64,000 bases of DNA from Xenopus tropicalis (lineage: Eukaryota; Chordata; Amphibia; Anura; Pipidae): positions 53,768,016 to 53,832,015 of the forward strand of contig NC_030685.2 of assembly GCF_000004195.4 (NCBI RefSeq). The letters run 5' to 3'. How positions within the stretch are numbered: position 1 is the first letter of the stretch; the number at the start of each line of letters is the position of its first letter. The notes under the pieces are model-generated. The model saw only the letters and a program-made list of their open reading frames with translations, was not told the origin of the DNA and did not search any database. Positions 50,201-62,200 of this stretch are shown in pieces. A program made the translations under genes and the position numbers.

Positions 50201-50726
50201 CTACATGTGCCTGTAGCGTATCTCATTCATTCCGGTGCAGGCACAGGTAGGGAGCGGATGGCGCTATTTTTGGGAAGCAATTTTCCGCTTGCTGAAAATA
50301 TACGCCAGACGTCTCGTCTGACATTAGCCTAAGGGTTGGCTGTGTGTGCTGTCATGCCACTGATTAACACCAGCATTGAGGAGAAGTTACCCCAAAGGCT
50401 ATCTCTTAGTGTGCTGCACCTACATATGCAACAGACATGTCAAATGGATCACACTATAATGCCATTATTGATGCAGCATACAGCAAATGCATGAAGATAC
50501 AGTAGGGCTCTTACCTTGGTCTTTTTGTATTTCCACAGGGTTTTTCCATAAGCTGGAATTCATTTCTCAGCACAGGAGGCTTCCAAGAGTTGCCGGGATC
50601 CTTAGAGGAGCTCCTAGTACTGGCTTGGTGAGGGGAACCTGTTATACCACGGTTCTGCTTCAGTGAATGGGGTAGCTGAGTGAGTGAATACTTCAGCTGT
50701 AGCCCAGCATGTGAATCTGATGCCAT
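36248..50726 (-). CDS. flacc1: Flagellum-associated coiled-coil protein (FLACC1/ALS2CR12)
   Basis: In transcript order the exons are 50515-50726 (start), 47940-47967, 46821-46948, 45266-45331 (probable), 44519-44612, 43694-43755, 41868-41965, 41719-41771, 41281-41380, 39732-39835, 38105-38167, 37149-37229 and 36248-36357. All have AG/GT borders and compatible phases, giving 399 residues before the unresolved last exon. A disordered N terminus is followed by YLLISPGYTMIRSKDHIEVM, the best match to human FLACC1 (SPGYQLVRN...). The rest is heptad-rich coiled coil, including VEDLQEQIAKLTSLLEQ and KRLEELQKDYDFLRGSF. Mammalian FLACC1 is a sperm fibrous-sheath/flagellar protein of about 445 residues. 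The start at 50726 has A at -3 and G at +4; an upstream ATG at 50732 is weaker. Confidence 0.85.
37478..37785. mobile_element. CAGGTATGGG-family MITE
   Basis: CAGGTATGGGATATATTATC at the left and GGATAACAGGTCCC at the right, with CAGTACCTTGTACTTGAT inside. It lies in a flacc1 intron. Confidence 0.7.
40390..40803. repeat. Two MITEs in flacc1 intron
   Basis: 40400-40520 has inverted AGCAACCAATCAGAT and ATTGGTTGCTATGGGC arms. 40553-40803 is a copy of the AGGAACAGTAACACC family (left AAAGTAACATCAAAAAATGA, right TGATGTTACTGTTCCTT). Confidence 0.65.
40874..41179. mobile_element. hAT-type MITE
   Basis: CAGTGATCCCCGACCAGTG to GGTTGGGGATCCCTG, flanked by CACTAAAG and CTCCAAAG (six of eight bases match). 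Same family as 224-530. It ends about 100 bp from a flacc1 exon. Confidence 0.75.
42470..43373 (+). mobile_element. L2-like LINE, 3' end
   Basis: The frame at 42743-43135 encodes the C-terminal reverse-transcriptase region of an L2-type LINE: ARLIHLSNRSSS, LHWLPLPSRIKFKL, SAPPYISELI and AFKRSLKTHLF. Upstream CNSLLIGLP is in the same product. The element ends in CTTTATAAATAAATG and an (AAT)n tail, typical of a LINE 3' end. It is 5'-truncated and lies antisense in a flacc1 intron. Confidence 0.85.
44143..44208. repeat. (TATC)n microsatellite
   Basis: About 15 uninterrupted TATC units in a flacc1 intron, likely length-polymorphic. Confidence 0.95.
44690..44890. mobile_element. MITE fragment with inverted blocks
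   Basis: GCTTTTCTGGGAGATTAATT and ACTAATCTCCCAGAAAAGCC are inverted. Related pieces are at 35560-35745 and 59349-59625. Confidence 0.6.
45266..45331 (-). CDS. flacc1: Probable 66-nt symmetric exon of flacc1
   Basis: A good acceptor (TTTCCTTCACAG) and donor (GTAACG) enclose 66 nt with no stop in the phase demanded by both neighbours (2 in, 2 out). It encodes a polar stretch with SPGREQTVKKKDVLLMN. Because it is frame-neutral, inclusion cannot be proved from sequence. Confidence 0.55.
46996..47600. mobile_element. CAGGTATGGG-family MITE split by another repeat
   Basis: Left part 46996-47205 and right part about 47505-47600 belong to one copy. The piece between carries CTCAAATGAAAT and AAGCTTTTAGAT blocks shared with 34740-35080. 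Confidence 0.55.
47940..47967 (-). CDS. flacc1: flacc1 28-nt microexon
   Basis: Acceptor TATATTCAG and donor GTGAGT surround 28 nt. It is the only stretch found that changes phase 2 of exon 50515-50726 to phase 0 of exon 46821-46948. It reads (R)DMAKVPMKH. Confidence 0.75.
48000..50004. other. flacc1 intron, little recognisable
   Basis: Between the microexon at 47940-47967 and the foldback MITE at 50005, no exon or named repeat is supported. A G-rich run occurs at about 49972-49991. Confidence 0.45.
50005..50335. repeat. Foldback MITE
   Basis: GGCTAATGTCAGAAGAGGCG and CGTCTCGTCTGACATTAGCC are the ends. Inner arms repeat GAAATACGCATAAAAACGTG against its inverse. It lies in the intron after the flacc1 start exon. 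Confidence 0.85.
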
Positions 50727-50732
50727 CTTCAT

Positions 50733-51700
50733 TCAGAGTATTTGATGGATAAGTGGCAGGTTTATAGTCATACTGTGGGTAATATGATATTAATATTATA
50801 CAAGTCTTTGTAGCACAGCACGAACAGGTCTTGTGCTGAACATACGTTTTGCTCACTGTTGTATAGAGGGCTAGAAATTGAAGCTACTCCATGTTTGGTC
50901 CTTGCGAGGTAGGTAATTTGATTGCCAATATACATATCCTCCCTTCAACCTTTGCTGTGATTGTTTTTTAAGCCCATTATGCAGAGAGTTTATCTGTGCA
51001 CTGGCCATTTAATAATCGGCCTCACAAGGATCAAACATAGAATATAATAGAATATAATTTCCCTGTTATGCTCTAGATCAACCAAAACATTGCTTTTTTG
51101 TCATTAGATTAGCAAGGTTAAATACTGTCCCTTAGATATCTGTTGCACCTTACCTGTTCCAGCTGAAACTCCCAATATAAAACTAGGGTAAAGTCTCAGA
51201 ATAAGAGAATATTAGTGTGTTCTTCCTGTTTTCTAACATATTTGCTCCTTTAAATGTATCACAAAGCCACACAATTTTCCTCAACTAAATCTTTGCTGTT
51301 ACCTGTAACCATCTCTGACAGTGTCGGCCTGGCCCCCCAGGATACCAGGAAAACTCCCAGTGGGCCCAGGTTTCAGTGCGCCCTCCTGCTCACCCAACCA
51401 TTTGCTCTGTATGCCTATACCATAGCCATTACTTAAAAAACTGAAGAAATGGAGGAAAGGATAGATAATAGTATGTAAAAAGGGGAGAACGGGCCTAAGG
51501 TGTATGGGTTTTCTGGTGGGCCCTTGGCACCCCAGTCCGACAGCGACTTCAGATAGAGAGAGACCACAGACTGTACTTACCTTTAAGATCACATTTTGCT
51601 GCCTGTAAAATCTGAACAAGCTTTGGCTTTCAAATCTGGCTACTGAATTCCCCAGCAGCAGGAGCTAGTGTTGCCCTGCACCATGGAAACAATACGGACT
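50733..51700 (-). promoter_or_regulatory. flacc1: flacc1 5' region: non-coding exon, uORF, X-box-like site
   Basis: A strong donor (AAAG then GTAAGTAC) with exon edge at 51581 and an acceptor (CCCACAG) with exon edge at 50772 suggest a spliced 5' UTR. Exon 2 would then carry a 12-codon upstream frame (50771-50733) whose stop abuts the weak ATG at 50732. About 100 bp above the donor lies GTTTCCATGG followed further on by GGCAAC (51670-51690), an imperfect X-box. Confidence 0.45.
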
Positions 51701-54263
51701 CAATTGACTGGTCACACAGACACTCCCAGGCTAGGCTGATTACTTTTGTTTTACAGCCTGGATACAGTTCATATTGCTCCTAGGGCAGAACATTTTTTTC
51801 ATATATATACATATATAGTGGCAAGTTATAAGGTCCCTACACATATCAGTGTTGCGCCTGGGGGGGGGGGGATTCACAAAAGTGCCCCAAATTGAAATTG
51901 AAGCAAGAAATATCATTGGAGTTAATAGAATATCAAACTCACAAAAACCTTAATCCGTTTTGTGAATAAGTTGGTTTTGTAAATTTTGGAGGCAATTGTT
52001 GTCCACCAAAAGTCAGTTTAGGGAATGGGGAGAAAGTAGCACATTTCTCCATATAAATCAGTACAACTTATGCCAAGTTGAAGTTATTAACTACACTTTG
52101 CTGGAGTTATCAGATTCAGAAGGATGGAGTTAAAGGGGCAAAATGCTTTTTTACTTATGGTGTATACAAAATAATTGGCGTTTAGTCTGTGAACTTTGTA
52201 AATTTGTTGTTTGGTGATTTTGTGGTGTAAAATCATTATTTTACTACAACTATTTTCCAAATTCATCTTTTCTGTAAAAAGATGTCTGTTTTTTGGGAGG
52301 GTAGAAATACCCAGTGGAAATCAGAGAATATACTGATTATATGTGTACCACAGAGGGTTCCAGTGGGGGCCCCCGTGCTGCCCACTATTGCCCAAGTGCA
52401 GGCAGTGCTCCATGTAGCATAAGGTGCAACTTTATGTACCCCATTCTGCACAGAGCACCTTGCCATGGGTCTCACTTGGGCTGCCACTGGAGGAGAACCA
52501 GACAGGGTGTCTCCATCATCTATCATGTTTTAAGCACCCCTTTCTGTTATAAAATCATTCAGATATTACACAAACCTTAAAAGTGTTATTGTCTGTCACA
52601 TTGGAGGTTTCACATTGCATAATCTTTAGGCTCATAACATACATGGCTCAAAAGCCCAAACCCAGCTGTGATGCCATTCATTGATAGAAATCTGCCTGAC
52701 GCCACTGATACAAAGCAATTTTCAGGCCCCAAAACTGTGCATTTGAGCAGTGTACCCAAATCCACCTGTGTCAGCAATAACATTTCAAAATGCTGTTAGA
52801 AATTCTGCCAATAAGCTTTAGGGTGAAGACACATGGAGCTACTTAGTAGCAGCTACTTGTCACAGCTACTAAAGCCAAAAATACCCTGCCATAGACAATA
52901 CTGACAATTGGCTCTGCTAAAACACATGTAAAGACAAGATAATCATAGCAAGCTTTCAGAACATTTTTGTTCCTTTTTCAAAGCTGATAACAATTTTGTG
53001 CAATTTTTTTCCCCAAGACTACAGCACTTTACACAATATTACCCACACCTGAGTACTTTAAAGGGGTTGTTCACCTTTAAATTTACTTTTAGTTAATTTT
53101 TTTTAGCTACTTAGCTTTTTGTTTAGCAGATCTCCATTTTAGGATTTTAGCAGCTATCTGGTTGCTAGGGTCTTGTTTACCTAAGAAACCAGGGTCAGGG
53201 CCAATGACCACCATTTGAAAGCAGTAGAAGTGGAAGGCTAATCACTTGAAAACTATAAAAATAAATAATGAAGACCACTCGCAAAGTTGCTAGGTATAGG
53301 GTCATTCTATAACATACTAAATATTAATGTAAAGGTGAACTGCCCTTTTTAAGCTCTACGTGTAAGCTTGCAAAAATAGCAGCAGCTATGAGGAATCCAA
53401 ATGAGCGAGAATGAACTGGGGAATGCCATAGAATGTTTGTTGAGTGGCTCTAGTCCCCTGCAGAATGCTAAACTTCAATGCACGGTAGTGGACTATGGCC
53501 AGTGCTGTATATAAAGCAGGCAGGCTCTTGACTGCACTATAAAAAGGAATGTGATAGGATGGAGCACGCCAGGACTACTGTATTAGATTAAAATAATCAT
53601 TCTTTATTTATAGCTTCCATTAAAAACATGATACAAAAATAGCAGAACTGAAACTCCCTAGCTTGACGCGTTTCGTGGCTCAAGGCCACTTCATCAGAAG
53701 ATTTAACTTGACTGCACTATAATATAACTAAGACTTGATCCTTATGAGGATCAGTCACATAAGTAAGGGGAATTTAGGATTCTTTGTTACCTTCATGTTA
53801 ATGCCAAACTACTGATCTAGTTGGCGGCCTACTGACCCATATATAGTCCATAAACCAATCTTCATGCCCTTCACATTTAGATATTAATCAGGTAAGCTGG
53901 AAAATACCATTGACTGAGGATGATGTGTTGCTGGCAAAGAGTCAAGTAACTGGTCAGCCTGATCTGGCGACTGGCCAAAATTCTACTAGTTTGGCAACCA
54001 CAGTAAAAGAGCAAATCTTACCCTATAATTTCAGTGTCTAATTTATATTAAACTATCATACTACAGTTATACAACTGTGTATTCATTATCTGGTCTTTAT
54101 ATATAACATAGGTTACAAGATTTCATTACCTTTTGTTCAGCAAGAAAAACATGTTTTTGACACTATTTCATTTTTTTACCGACATTTATGATGTTGTAAA
54201 TACCTCCCAGCTTTAAAATAAAAAACAGTTATACTGCAGTTAAAAGTACAAAGATCTGAAATC
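51701..54263. other. flacc1-trak2 intergenic region
   Basis: No gene is seen. It contains a truncated foldback piece at 52820-52935, the complete MITE at 53061-53351 and a repeat with GACGCGTTTCGTGGCTCAAG at about 53560-53705. Confidence 0.55.
53061..53351. mobile_element. GTTCACC-family MITE
   Basis: Left AAAGGGGTTGTTCACCTTTA and right TAAAGGTGAACTGCCCTTTT form the inverted ends. Inside are CAGCTATCTGGTTGCTAGGG and GTCATTCTATAACATACTAA. It is the fullest copy of this family in the window. Confidence 0.7.
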
Positions 54264-56263
54264 TTTATTGGTAGCTTACATAAAAACAAGGTATGTGGAA
54301 TATTCTAGGCAACAATGCATTATAAGAAATATACATCGCTGAGCAGTAAAATACCTTAGAGAAATAATATGAAACACAGGTAAAACATCTTTTTGTTCCT
54401 GCCCTTTACAAAACCAGAAATGTTGGCAGCACAACAAAGTCTAATAATAATTGTAATCAGGAATGTCCCTAAACCAAGAAAACCAGGAAAGATTCCACTG
54501 GAGAGCGAAGCCAATCAGATTCATGTTCTGTAAGTGAACAGATTCACAGATTGAGCCCAAAATCCTATCCTATTTAACTTTGTTTTTTGGGTTTTTTTTT
54601 TTTAACACTGCATAAGGACAATATATCAGGTTCATATTATGTGGTACAAAGAGTAAATATGGAAGAGAAAGTAAAAGCTACACTGGTTGGCTAAAAGTTT
54701 AGGGGGGGAAGAAACCAACACAGAGGTAGGTAAATAAATATACATTGTCTTCCCTTACTACATCTTATTGGACACATTTACAGTATATTGGTATAGATTT
54801 CTCCTCTGAAATAAAATGACTGTTTATTATGTCACCCCATGTTCTCCTTTACATTCAGAAAGTCATCTACTCTTATTTTATGGCACTTATGCATTATTTC
54901 AGGGATGCCTGACTTGTTTCCCCCCAGCTCATACTGAATTCCAACTCCCTGCATTTTGTCACAGCGTTTAGGTATATCAAGATAACTGGTGGGTGTAGTT
55001 CAATGCCATATTAGGGGGGGAGCACAGGAAGGATATCATTGCCTTAGTTTCAACATTTGAATAAACATATACAGCAAGCAGGACTCCAAAGATTAGCTTT
55101 GGCAGCTAGAAAATATTTTTGCGTTTTGTCCTGGCCTTCCTTTGCTAACCCTTTGCCTACTGGTGATAACATGTAGCAAGATAAATACAGAAGAGCTATA
55201 GATAATCTAACGTGAAGCCAGAAAGTAAATATATATTGCATGCAGTAAGGTTTAGAGCCTTGTTCTACTTTTTAATTCTACTGTACCTGTTAGCCCACAA
55301 ACAATATTGCAATAATTCATGAGGTGTCTGCTAGGAGACAGGCATAAAAGCTTAACATTACTAGATTATAAACACTGCTGGAAAGAATGTTAACTGGCTG
55401 GTTAATATTTACACTAAAGTATACAAATAAATCTGATATCATGCCCAGGGCTGTTGTTGCAGCTGCATTATCAACGGTCTCCATTACTCTTCAGACAATA
55501 GCTTATGGAAATATAAATATGAGGGGGTTTGGGGAAACAAAAATTAAAGATCCTTCACCTCCACTGAGGTTCAGTCTGGCGAAAAAGCCCTGAACGGTCT
55601 TCATTGCCTAAACCATTATCAATTGTCTTTTTAAAGAAAACTCAATTTTGTGCTTTGTCTCCCTTTTAGGGAATAAATTTTCCTTTACTAGAAGAAATCT
55701 GCCCTTTTGATCCTTGTTATTTTTAACACTTAATGTAACAGATCTTTCTCAAATGTTTACAATTTCCCTTTGAAGTCCATTGTTCTCTAGATCCTCAGAT
55801 CAGGTTCACTGGAAAGGGAAGTAGAATATTTCTATTTGCACAATTAAAATGGCACAGAATTATGCAGCAGCTGATGAGAAAGCTTGAACAACCACAGCCT
55901 ACTATCACTGTATTTACTCACTATTGTTACAAGTATTAGCAAAGTGTTTCCATGGGACAAGCACACTGGCAAATGAGGGTTACCTCTACAATTATTTAAG
56001 CTTGTATTTCACACAGGCTCTCTGATGACTTACGAATACATTTTAAATGGACAATTCTTAATCCTTCAAGTATCACTTACATTGGTCCCTCTAATATTTA
56101 GCACAAAACATTTAGTCTTCTGACTTACCTTTTCACTCTCTCTCCCCTAGCACACCTACAGTTCCTTCCTTCATCCTACATACAGAGACCTCTCAAACCC
56201 ATTTTTGCATTACATTCTAGGAGTCCCTTATTATTAAGCATACTAAGCCTAAAGTGTACTTTT
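54264..56263 (-). terminator. trak2: trak2 3' UTR and poly(A) signal
   Basis: About 2 kb downstream of the trak2 stop is AT-rich and free of the repeats that crowd neighbouring DNA. A minus-strand AATAAA lies at 54264-54269. This fits a long 3' UTR; mammalian TRAK2 also has a long one. Confidence 0.55.
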
Positions 56264-59200
56264 TCAGTCTTCTTTTAAGCTACCCATTTTCGGAGAGGAT
56301 GTGCAAACAGGTGGTACGAGACCACCTATAAGAGCCGGAAGACTCTGATTCCTTCTTAGTCCACCTAATAAACTACTACTTGTTCCAACAAAGACAGCAG
56401 ACTCTTGGCGTCGTAAACCACTGCCGAGTGCTGAGTTTGGCTCTATGTCACCTGTTGCTGGCTGGTTAACAACTCTTGCAATACCCAACCTTTTAAGTCG
56501 ATCCACCAAATTCATCTTCTGCTGTCCCACATCAGGCTGCTTCTTGGTTAATTTAAAGCCATACATTTCCTGCAGAAAACTCTCAGCCGGTTTGGAAACT
56601 GCTAGAAAGTTTTCAGATTGATTTTCCAGTGGCTCGGATGTCAAAGGGGATGGGGAATAAGAGGGAGAATTGGGTGGGGTGGAGGGAAGTGCCAAACTTT
56701 GTGGGCGTAGAAGTTGTGGCTTCTCTACATCAAAAGGCTTGTCCAGCTTTGCCGATATTCCTTGTTCTTGCAAGAGTTGGGTTAAGTTAGTGGTACTGCT
56801 GAACGTACTTGTGCTATCAACTGTTTTGCTTATGGCTTCACCAACACTCAGCCGACAAGTAGTGCTTGTTGAACACCCACTGCTGCCTCCAAAGAACAAT
56901 GGAGTGTACATGGAACTAGGGAGGGAAAACACGAAATATTAAGCATGCTGTGCACACAATACAATAAATGGTTACATACAGCGGTCTCTATCCAACAAAA
57001 CTTGCTTACAACTGAGACAGTTTATGCCCAAGATTCTCACCTGGGGGTAACCTGAGTGATGTCAGATGGGTGTAATATTCGGCAGGTGGTAAAGGTGAAT
57101 GTTGAGTTTGTGAAGCCCTGGCACTTGCCTGGGTTTATACCTACAATAAAAAATATGAAGCAGTTTATCTTGCTTAGAAATGCATAATTGTTGCTTTATT
57201 ATAACAAAACATACTGCTAAAGAAAATGTTAAGTATGAAAGATTGGCTTAGATTTTTTTTACTTGGAGTTTACTTGACTGAGCATGGTTATAATTATGAT
57301 TATTTAAATATAGCATCAACAAATAAATTCTTTATTAAAGACTTCGCCATTGCCCTGATTTTCTTTCAGAGACTTCAATGAAACAGAGATCAATCAGTCA
57401 GGAACTATGCCAATGTTTTCTTAAGTTTGCCAAGCAATATCTCTTTTCAATTCAGCACTTTCAAAAAAAGTGGAAATTCCTGAAAATCATATAACATTTT
57501 ATATTGTTTGTTCTAAACCGATGAGTAGATTTTCCCTTCAATTTGTAATCTGCCCTTTCTTCCCAAGAAAACAAATACAGATTTCTTGTTTTAAAGCAAG
57601 AGTACCCACAGCTTCATTAAATACTATATTTATTGACTGAAAATGAATTATATGAAACAGATAGGCATACTTTTTAACAATAGGAAACAACATGATTTTT
57701 GTTTCTAGCTCATTACCAGAAGATGAAGTGGACGAGACAGCAATGGGTGGCAAGAAAATACTTAAAGTGTTGTTTGGCACAACATCTTCCCTTTTTTGCA
57801 CTTGAAATGTTATGCCTCCCTCCTCCTCATCATCATCATTCTCATCTTCCTCTAGGTCACAAAGGTGGTACTCAGCATCCTCTGGAAGTGGTTTAAAACC
57901 TTTGGTCATGACTCCTGGCCGGGGGTCCAGTATTGTACCAAGGTTAGGTTGAGCCAGCTGTTGCCAGTGGAAGAGAGTTTGGGAGCCTGAACATAAAATA
58001 AATGTTGATAATTCTGTGTGATAATTCTGTATATCCTACATTTTTGCATAAGAAAAATATGAGTCTGAGCACTCACCCTCTAGAGGTTTGACAATCTGAA
58101 GTTTTTCTGGAAGGAGGCTGCGCAGAGAACTGGATGCAGCAGAACAATCTGTGACATCCGAATTGTGTGTTGCCTCTGATAGGACACTTCCAGTAGGAGT
58201 GCTACACCCACTGTTATCCCCTTCATCCTCCAGCAGCTTTAACTTCCTTGCACACTCATCCCTGAAGAACTGCTTTTCACTTATATAATTTTGTCTCCGG
58301 AGGTGAAGTCTGTGCAGGGCAACTTCCAAACTGTCTCCCAGCACCTCTGGCTTTGGAGGGTTCCTAGAAAAGGTAGAGACTTTAATAAAATAAACAGCTT
58401 CAGTGATCACATGCTTATAAAGTAGTTACTAGTTACTGCAAAACAATCTCAAGCTATTTTTATAAGGCACAAATGCTAAGCACAAATGAATACGATATTT
58501 TCAGCTGAAACGCCGAACTTATTGTAATTCTTGCATGTGAATATCTTAATATGGAATAAGACTTTGTTTACATAAAACAAATTTGTGAACCAATACATGC
58601 AAGATACACATATTTCAAAGCTGGCTTTCTGTATCTTTTAGGGCTCTGCAGCATGTGTAAGTGGCACTAAATGGCACACTAGGCACAGTCTTTGCTTCTC
58701 TCTGCCTGCAAAGCTAATGAACTCCTACCCACTCTGCAATGTCTCTGCACTAATGTGCAATAATGGCGATATCCACTCTGTGTGTCTGCACACAGGCCAA
58801 CTCTGTGTCAAGACACAGCAGAGTGGATGGAAGACCACTGGCTTCTCTCCTTCTACATTTTCTCCACAAAGAGATGCCAAGCCTGTGCTATTAGCCTTTG
58901 TGTGCTGTAGTTATCAGGATAAAATTAAACTTAAGTAGCAGCTATCGGACCTAAGTTTATGTTTTAGCCAGACACCCCTGTGTCTTGCCTTCAAATGCTA
59001 CTGCACCACAGACTCTGCTCTCTGCTTAAAGGTGGCCATACATGCAAAGATCTGCCCACCTGGCGAGGTCGCCAAGCAAGTGGATCTTCTCCCGATATCC
59101 CCACCTACGGGTGGGCGATATCGGGGGAATTTAGGCTAATTCGGTCATTTGGCCCTGGGGCCAAACAATCAAATTGTAACGACTGTAATGGGCGCAGTCG

Positions 59201-62200
59201 GTTCGGAGACAATTTTTTAGCCTGTCGATCGATATCTGGCCGATTTCAGGCCCGTCATTGCTGCCCCTACACAGGCCAATAAGCTGACGAATCAGTCTAA
59301 GGGACTGATATCGGCAGCTACAATTGGCCCGGGTATGGCCACCTTTAGGCTGATGTCCCACAGAGTGGTTCAGTCATTCGTGATAGATCTCTGCTATCAT
59401 GGGAAAATAACTGCTCTAAAATGCCTTTTAATCAGCAACAAAAGGAGTCACTGGTGGAAAGCCTTTTGCATTACTTTGCATGAAGCCAGCAGGAGGAAAC
59501 TTCAAGTGACTTCGGAATAACAAAGCAATGCGAAGAGCTTTCCACTGGCGACTCCTATTGCTGCTGATGGAAAGGCATTTCAGAGCAGTTAGTCTCCCTA
59601 GATAGCAGAGATATATTGCGCTGTTCTTCGCTACTGATCAAACAGTTAATTTTTGACATGTTTCAGTTACTCTAATAAAGGTTAAAAGTATTTGTGGTGC
59701 ACCCCAGCTTTAAACAACTACTAAGTTAAATGTTACATCATTTTTTCTTTTTATGACCATTTAACAAGTTTCTACAGAAAGGGTACAATGACTTTTGATT
59801 TGGACGGATACCAACTTAGCAAGTTTGTTCACTTCTGCATCTTCCTGAAACAAAACTGCTTCACTTTTCTTCTTCTCATCTGTCATTTTAGAACCAAAAG
59901 GCACAGCCGTCATGACCACAGCAGAATGGTTTGAGCCGGGTATTGGCAAAGGAAGTGGATATGATGAAGATCTGCTACGTACATCATTTGCAACCTTTAC
60001 AGTATCGAAGACACGTTTTGGCTGACTCCTAAAATATGTAATTAAAAATCAAAAGGAAATTAATTTGGTCCCATTCCCAGCATTCATTGTTTTGTGTATT
60101 TGCAATTGGTTGACCCAACCAGCTGATTTGATGAAGATCATCATGTGCAGCACTAGAAATAAAGTAACCCCTTGAGGTAAAATATAAGGATATTATAAGT
60201 CACCAAGTTTCATGAGAATCAGCTGAGTGCTTTTATAAAGGTCATGGAACTCCAAGGTGACTTCTAATCTCCTCATATTTTACAATGGGAACTAATTTAT
60301 TTATTACAATACACAAGTTTAAGTGAGTGACGTGGCAGAAATTACATTCCTAAGCGCTGATATAGCTAATGACATCACTAACCACCATTTTTAAGAATAT
60401 AATTCACATGATATTTGTGGTTCTTGTGTATTATATATATTATATTATATATTATTATATATTATATTATATGTATATATATATGTATTTATTTATATAA
60501 TCACAGAAAGATCACATATTAAAGTAATGAATGAAAGCCATTTGAGTTATTTAATTGTATTTAGAACCAGGAATCAAATATAAATATTCACAAAAGGATT
60601 GTACCTTCGTTCTCCATGGCAAGATACTTCATCCAAGCTGCACTCCCTTCGCATTGTGCCCTCAATCTCAGCTGCCAGTGAGTCCTGGGTAAAGTAAAAT
60701 TAAGATAAAATTATACATTAAAGTAAAATTAAAATTTGTGGTACCATATTTTCATTGGAGATAAATATTTTCTGGGAGCTCATACCACTGGAAAAATACT
60801 ACAGGACTGGGGGCGTCTGAGAAGAGCTGAGGGGCTGGCTTTGCATCGCATCATTTTTAACTCATCTTGATATTCCTGTAGCATCCCCTGGATTTCTGCA
60901 TTTCTGTCCTGTAAATCGTGGAGCTGCAACCGAAAAACACAACCTGCGTCAAGATAATGGACCTTTTGGCCTTTTAAGGGAATGTGTGCAATTAATTTCT
61001 CTGTCCCTAAAAAGGATATGTTCTTAGTAGCATTAAGTCATAATATGTTGATGAATCTAGTATGAAAAGATTTTGAATACACTATGGGGCTCATTCACTA
61101 AAGGTCGATAACGCTTATCACATGCTTTTTTGCGTTATTTTTATCGCATTGCGGTAATTATCGCATAGAAATAATACTAACGCATGATTCACAAACACAT
61201 ATGAAGCTTAACGCCTCCCAGGAGTAGGCGTTACTGAACAAAATTGCAGCTGGTGTTTGTCTGTGGTGACAAGATGGAGTTTGCAGATTTTTTCAAGTAT
61301 GTGATCTTCTTAGAGTGATGCATTCTTGTGTTTTCAGGGAAATGGTAATTTTCAAGAACAGTTTTCAGAAACGAACTGCTATGTGCGTAATAGCGTGTGC
61401 TAATATCGCGTGTGGCAAAAAATATCGCGCATGCGATAAAATATCTCTTAAAATTGCTCATCGCCAGATAAATAACACAAACAACATCGCTTCTTAATTA
61501 TGACAAGTGTCCTTTAAGTGAATCGATCGTTAAGTCACAAAAAATAAGAAGTGATAATATTTTTAACACATGCTATAAATATCACTTGTTTTATCGACCT
61601 TTAGTGAATACTGGAAACTATATTCAGAAAAACAACTATATTAACTGTTACACAAATTGACATCTCAATAAGTCCCTTATGTCAGTGGTTCCCAAAAAGT
61701 GGTGCTGGCCACCTGGAGCAGTGGCAGGGGATGAATGTTTTCCTATATCTATAAACTTATTAGCTCAGGGTGACCCTGATCACTGCCTTAATATTATTTT
61801 AAAAAAGCCAGAATAGAAACTGCAGTGATCACATTTCAAAATAAACAGCTCATTTTGGTGTAGAAAAGTTAGTTAACTGTATCTCATCCCCAACAAACCC
61901 ACCTCAGCAGTCAGCTGCCTCTGGGCTTCCTTAGATGCCTGTAGGTGAATTCTTAGCTCTTCCTTCTCTACTGCACCCTTTTAAAAAAAAAAAAAATGAA
62001 ATTTTTAATTAAATGGCCAAGGAGCACCATCATATGGACTTCTTTGTCCACACTACAAGAACTATAGGATACATACCTCTCTTAGCTTATGCTGAAGATC
62101 AACAACTTGAGAGAGCACTGTTGATATTTCCTCTTGGTATCGGATAATATCCTCTGACTTACTCGCCAGCTCGTCTGTTAACTTGTTGATCTGAACATTG

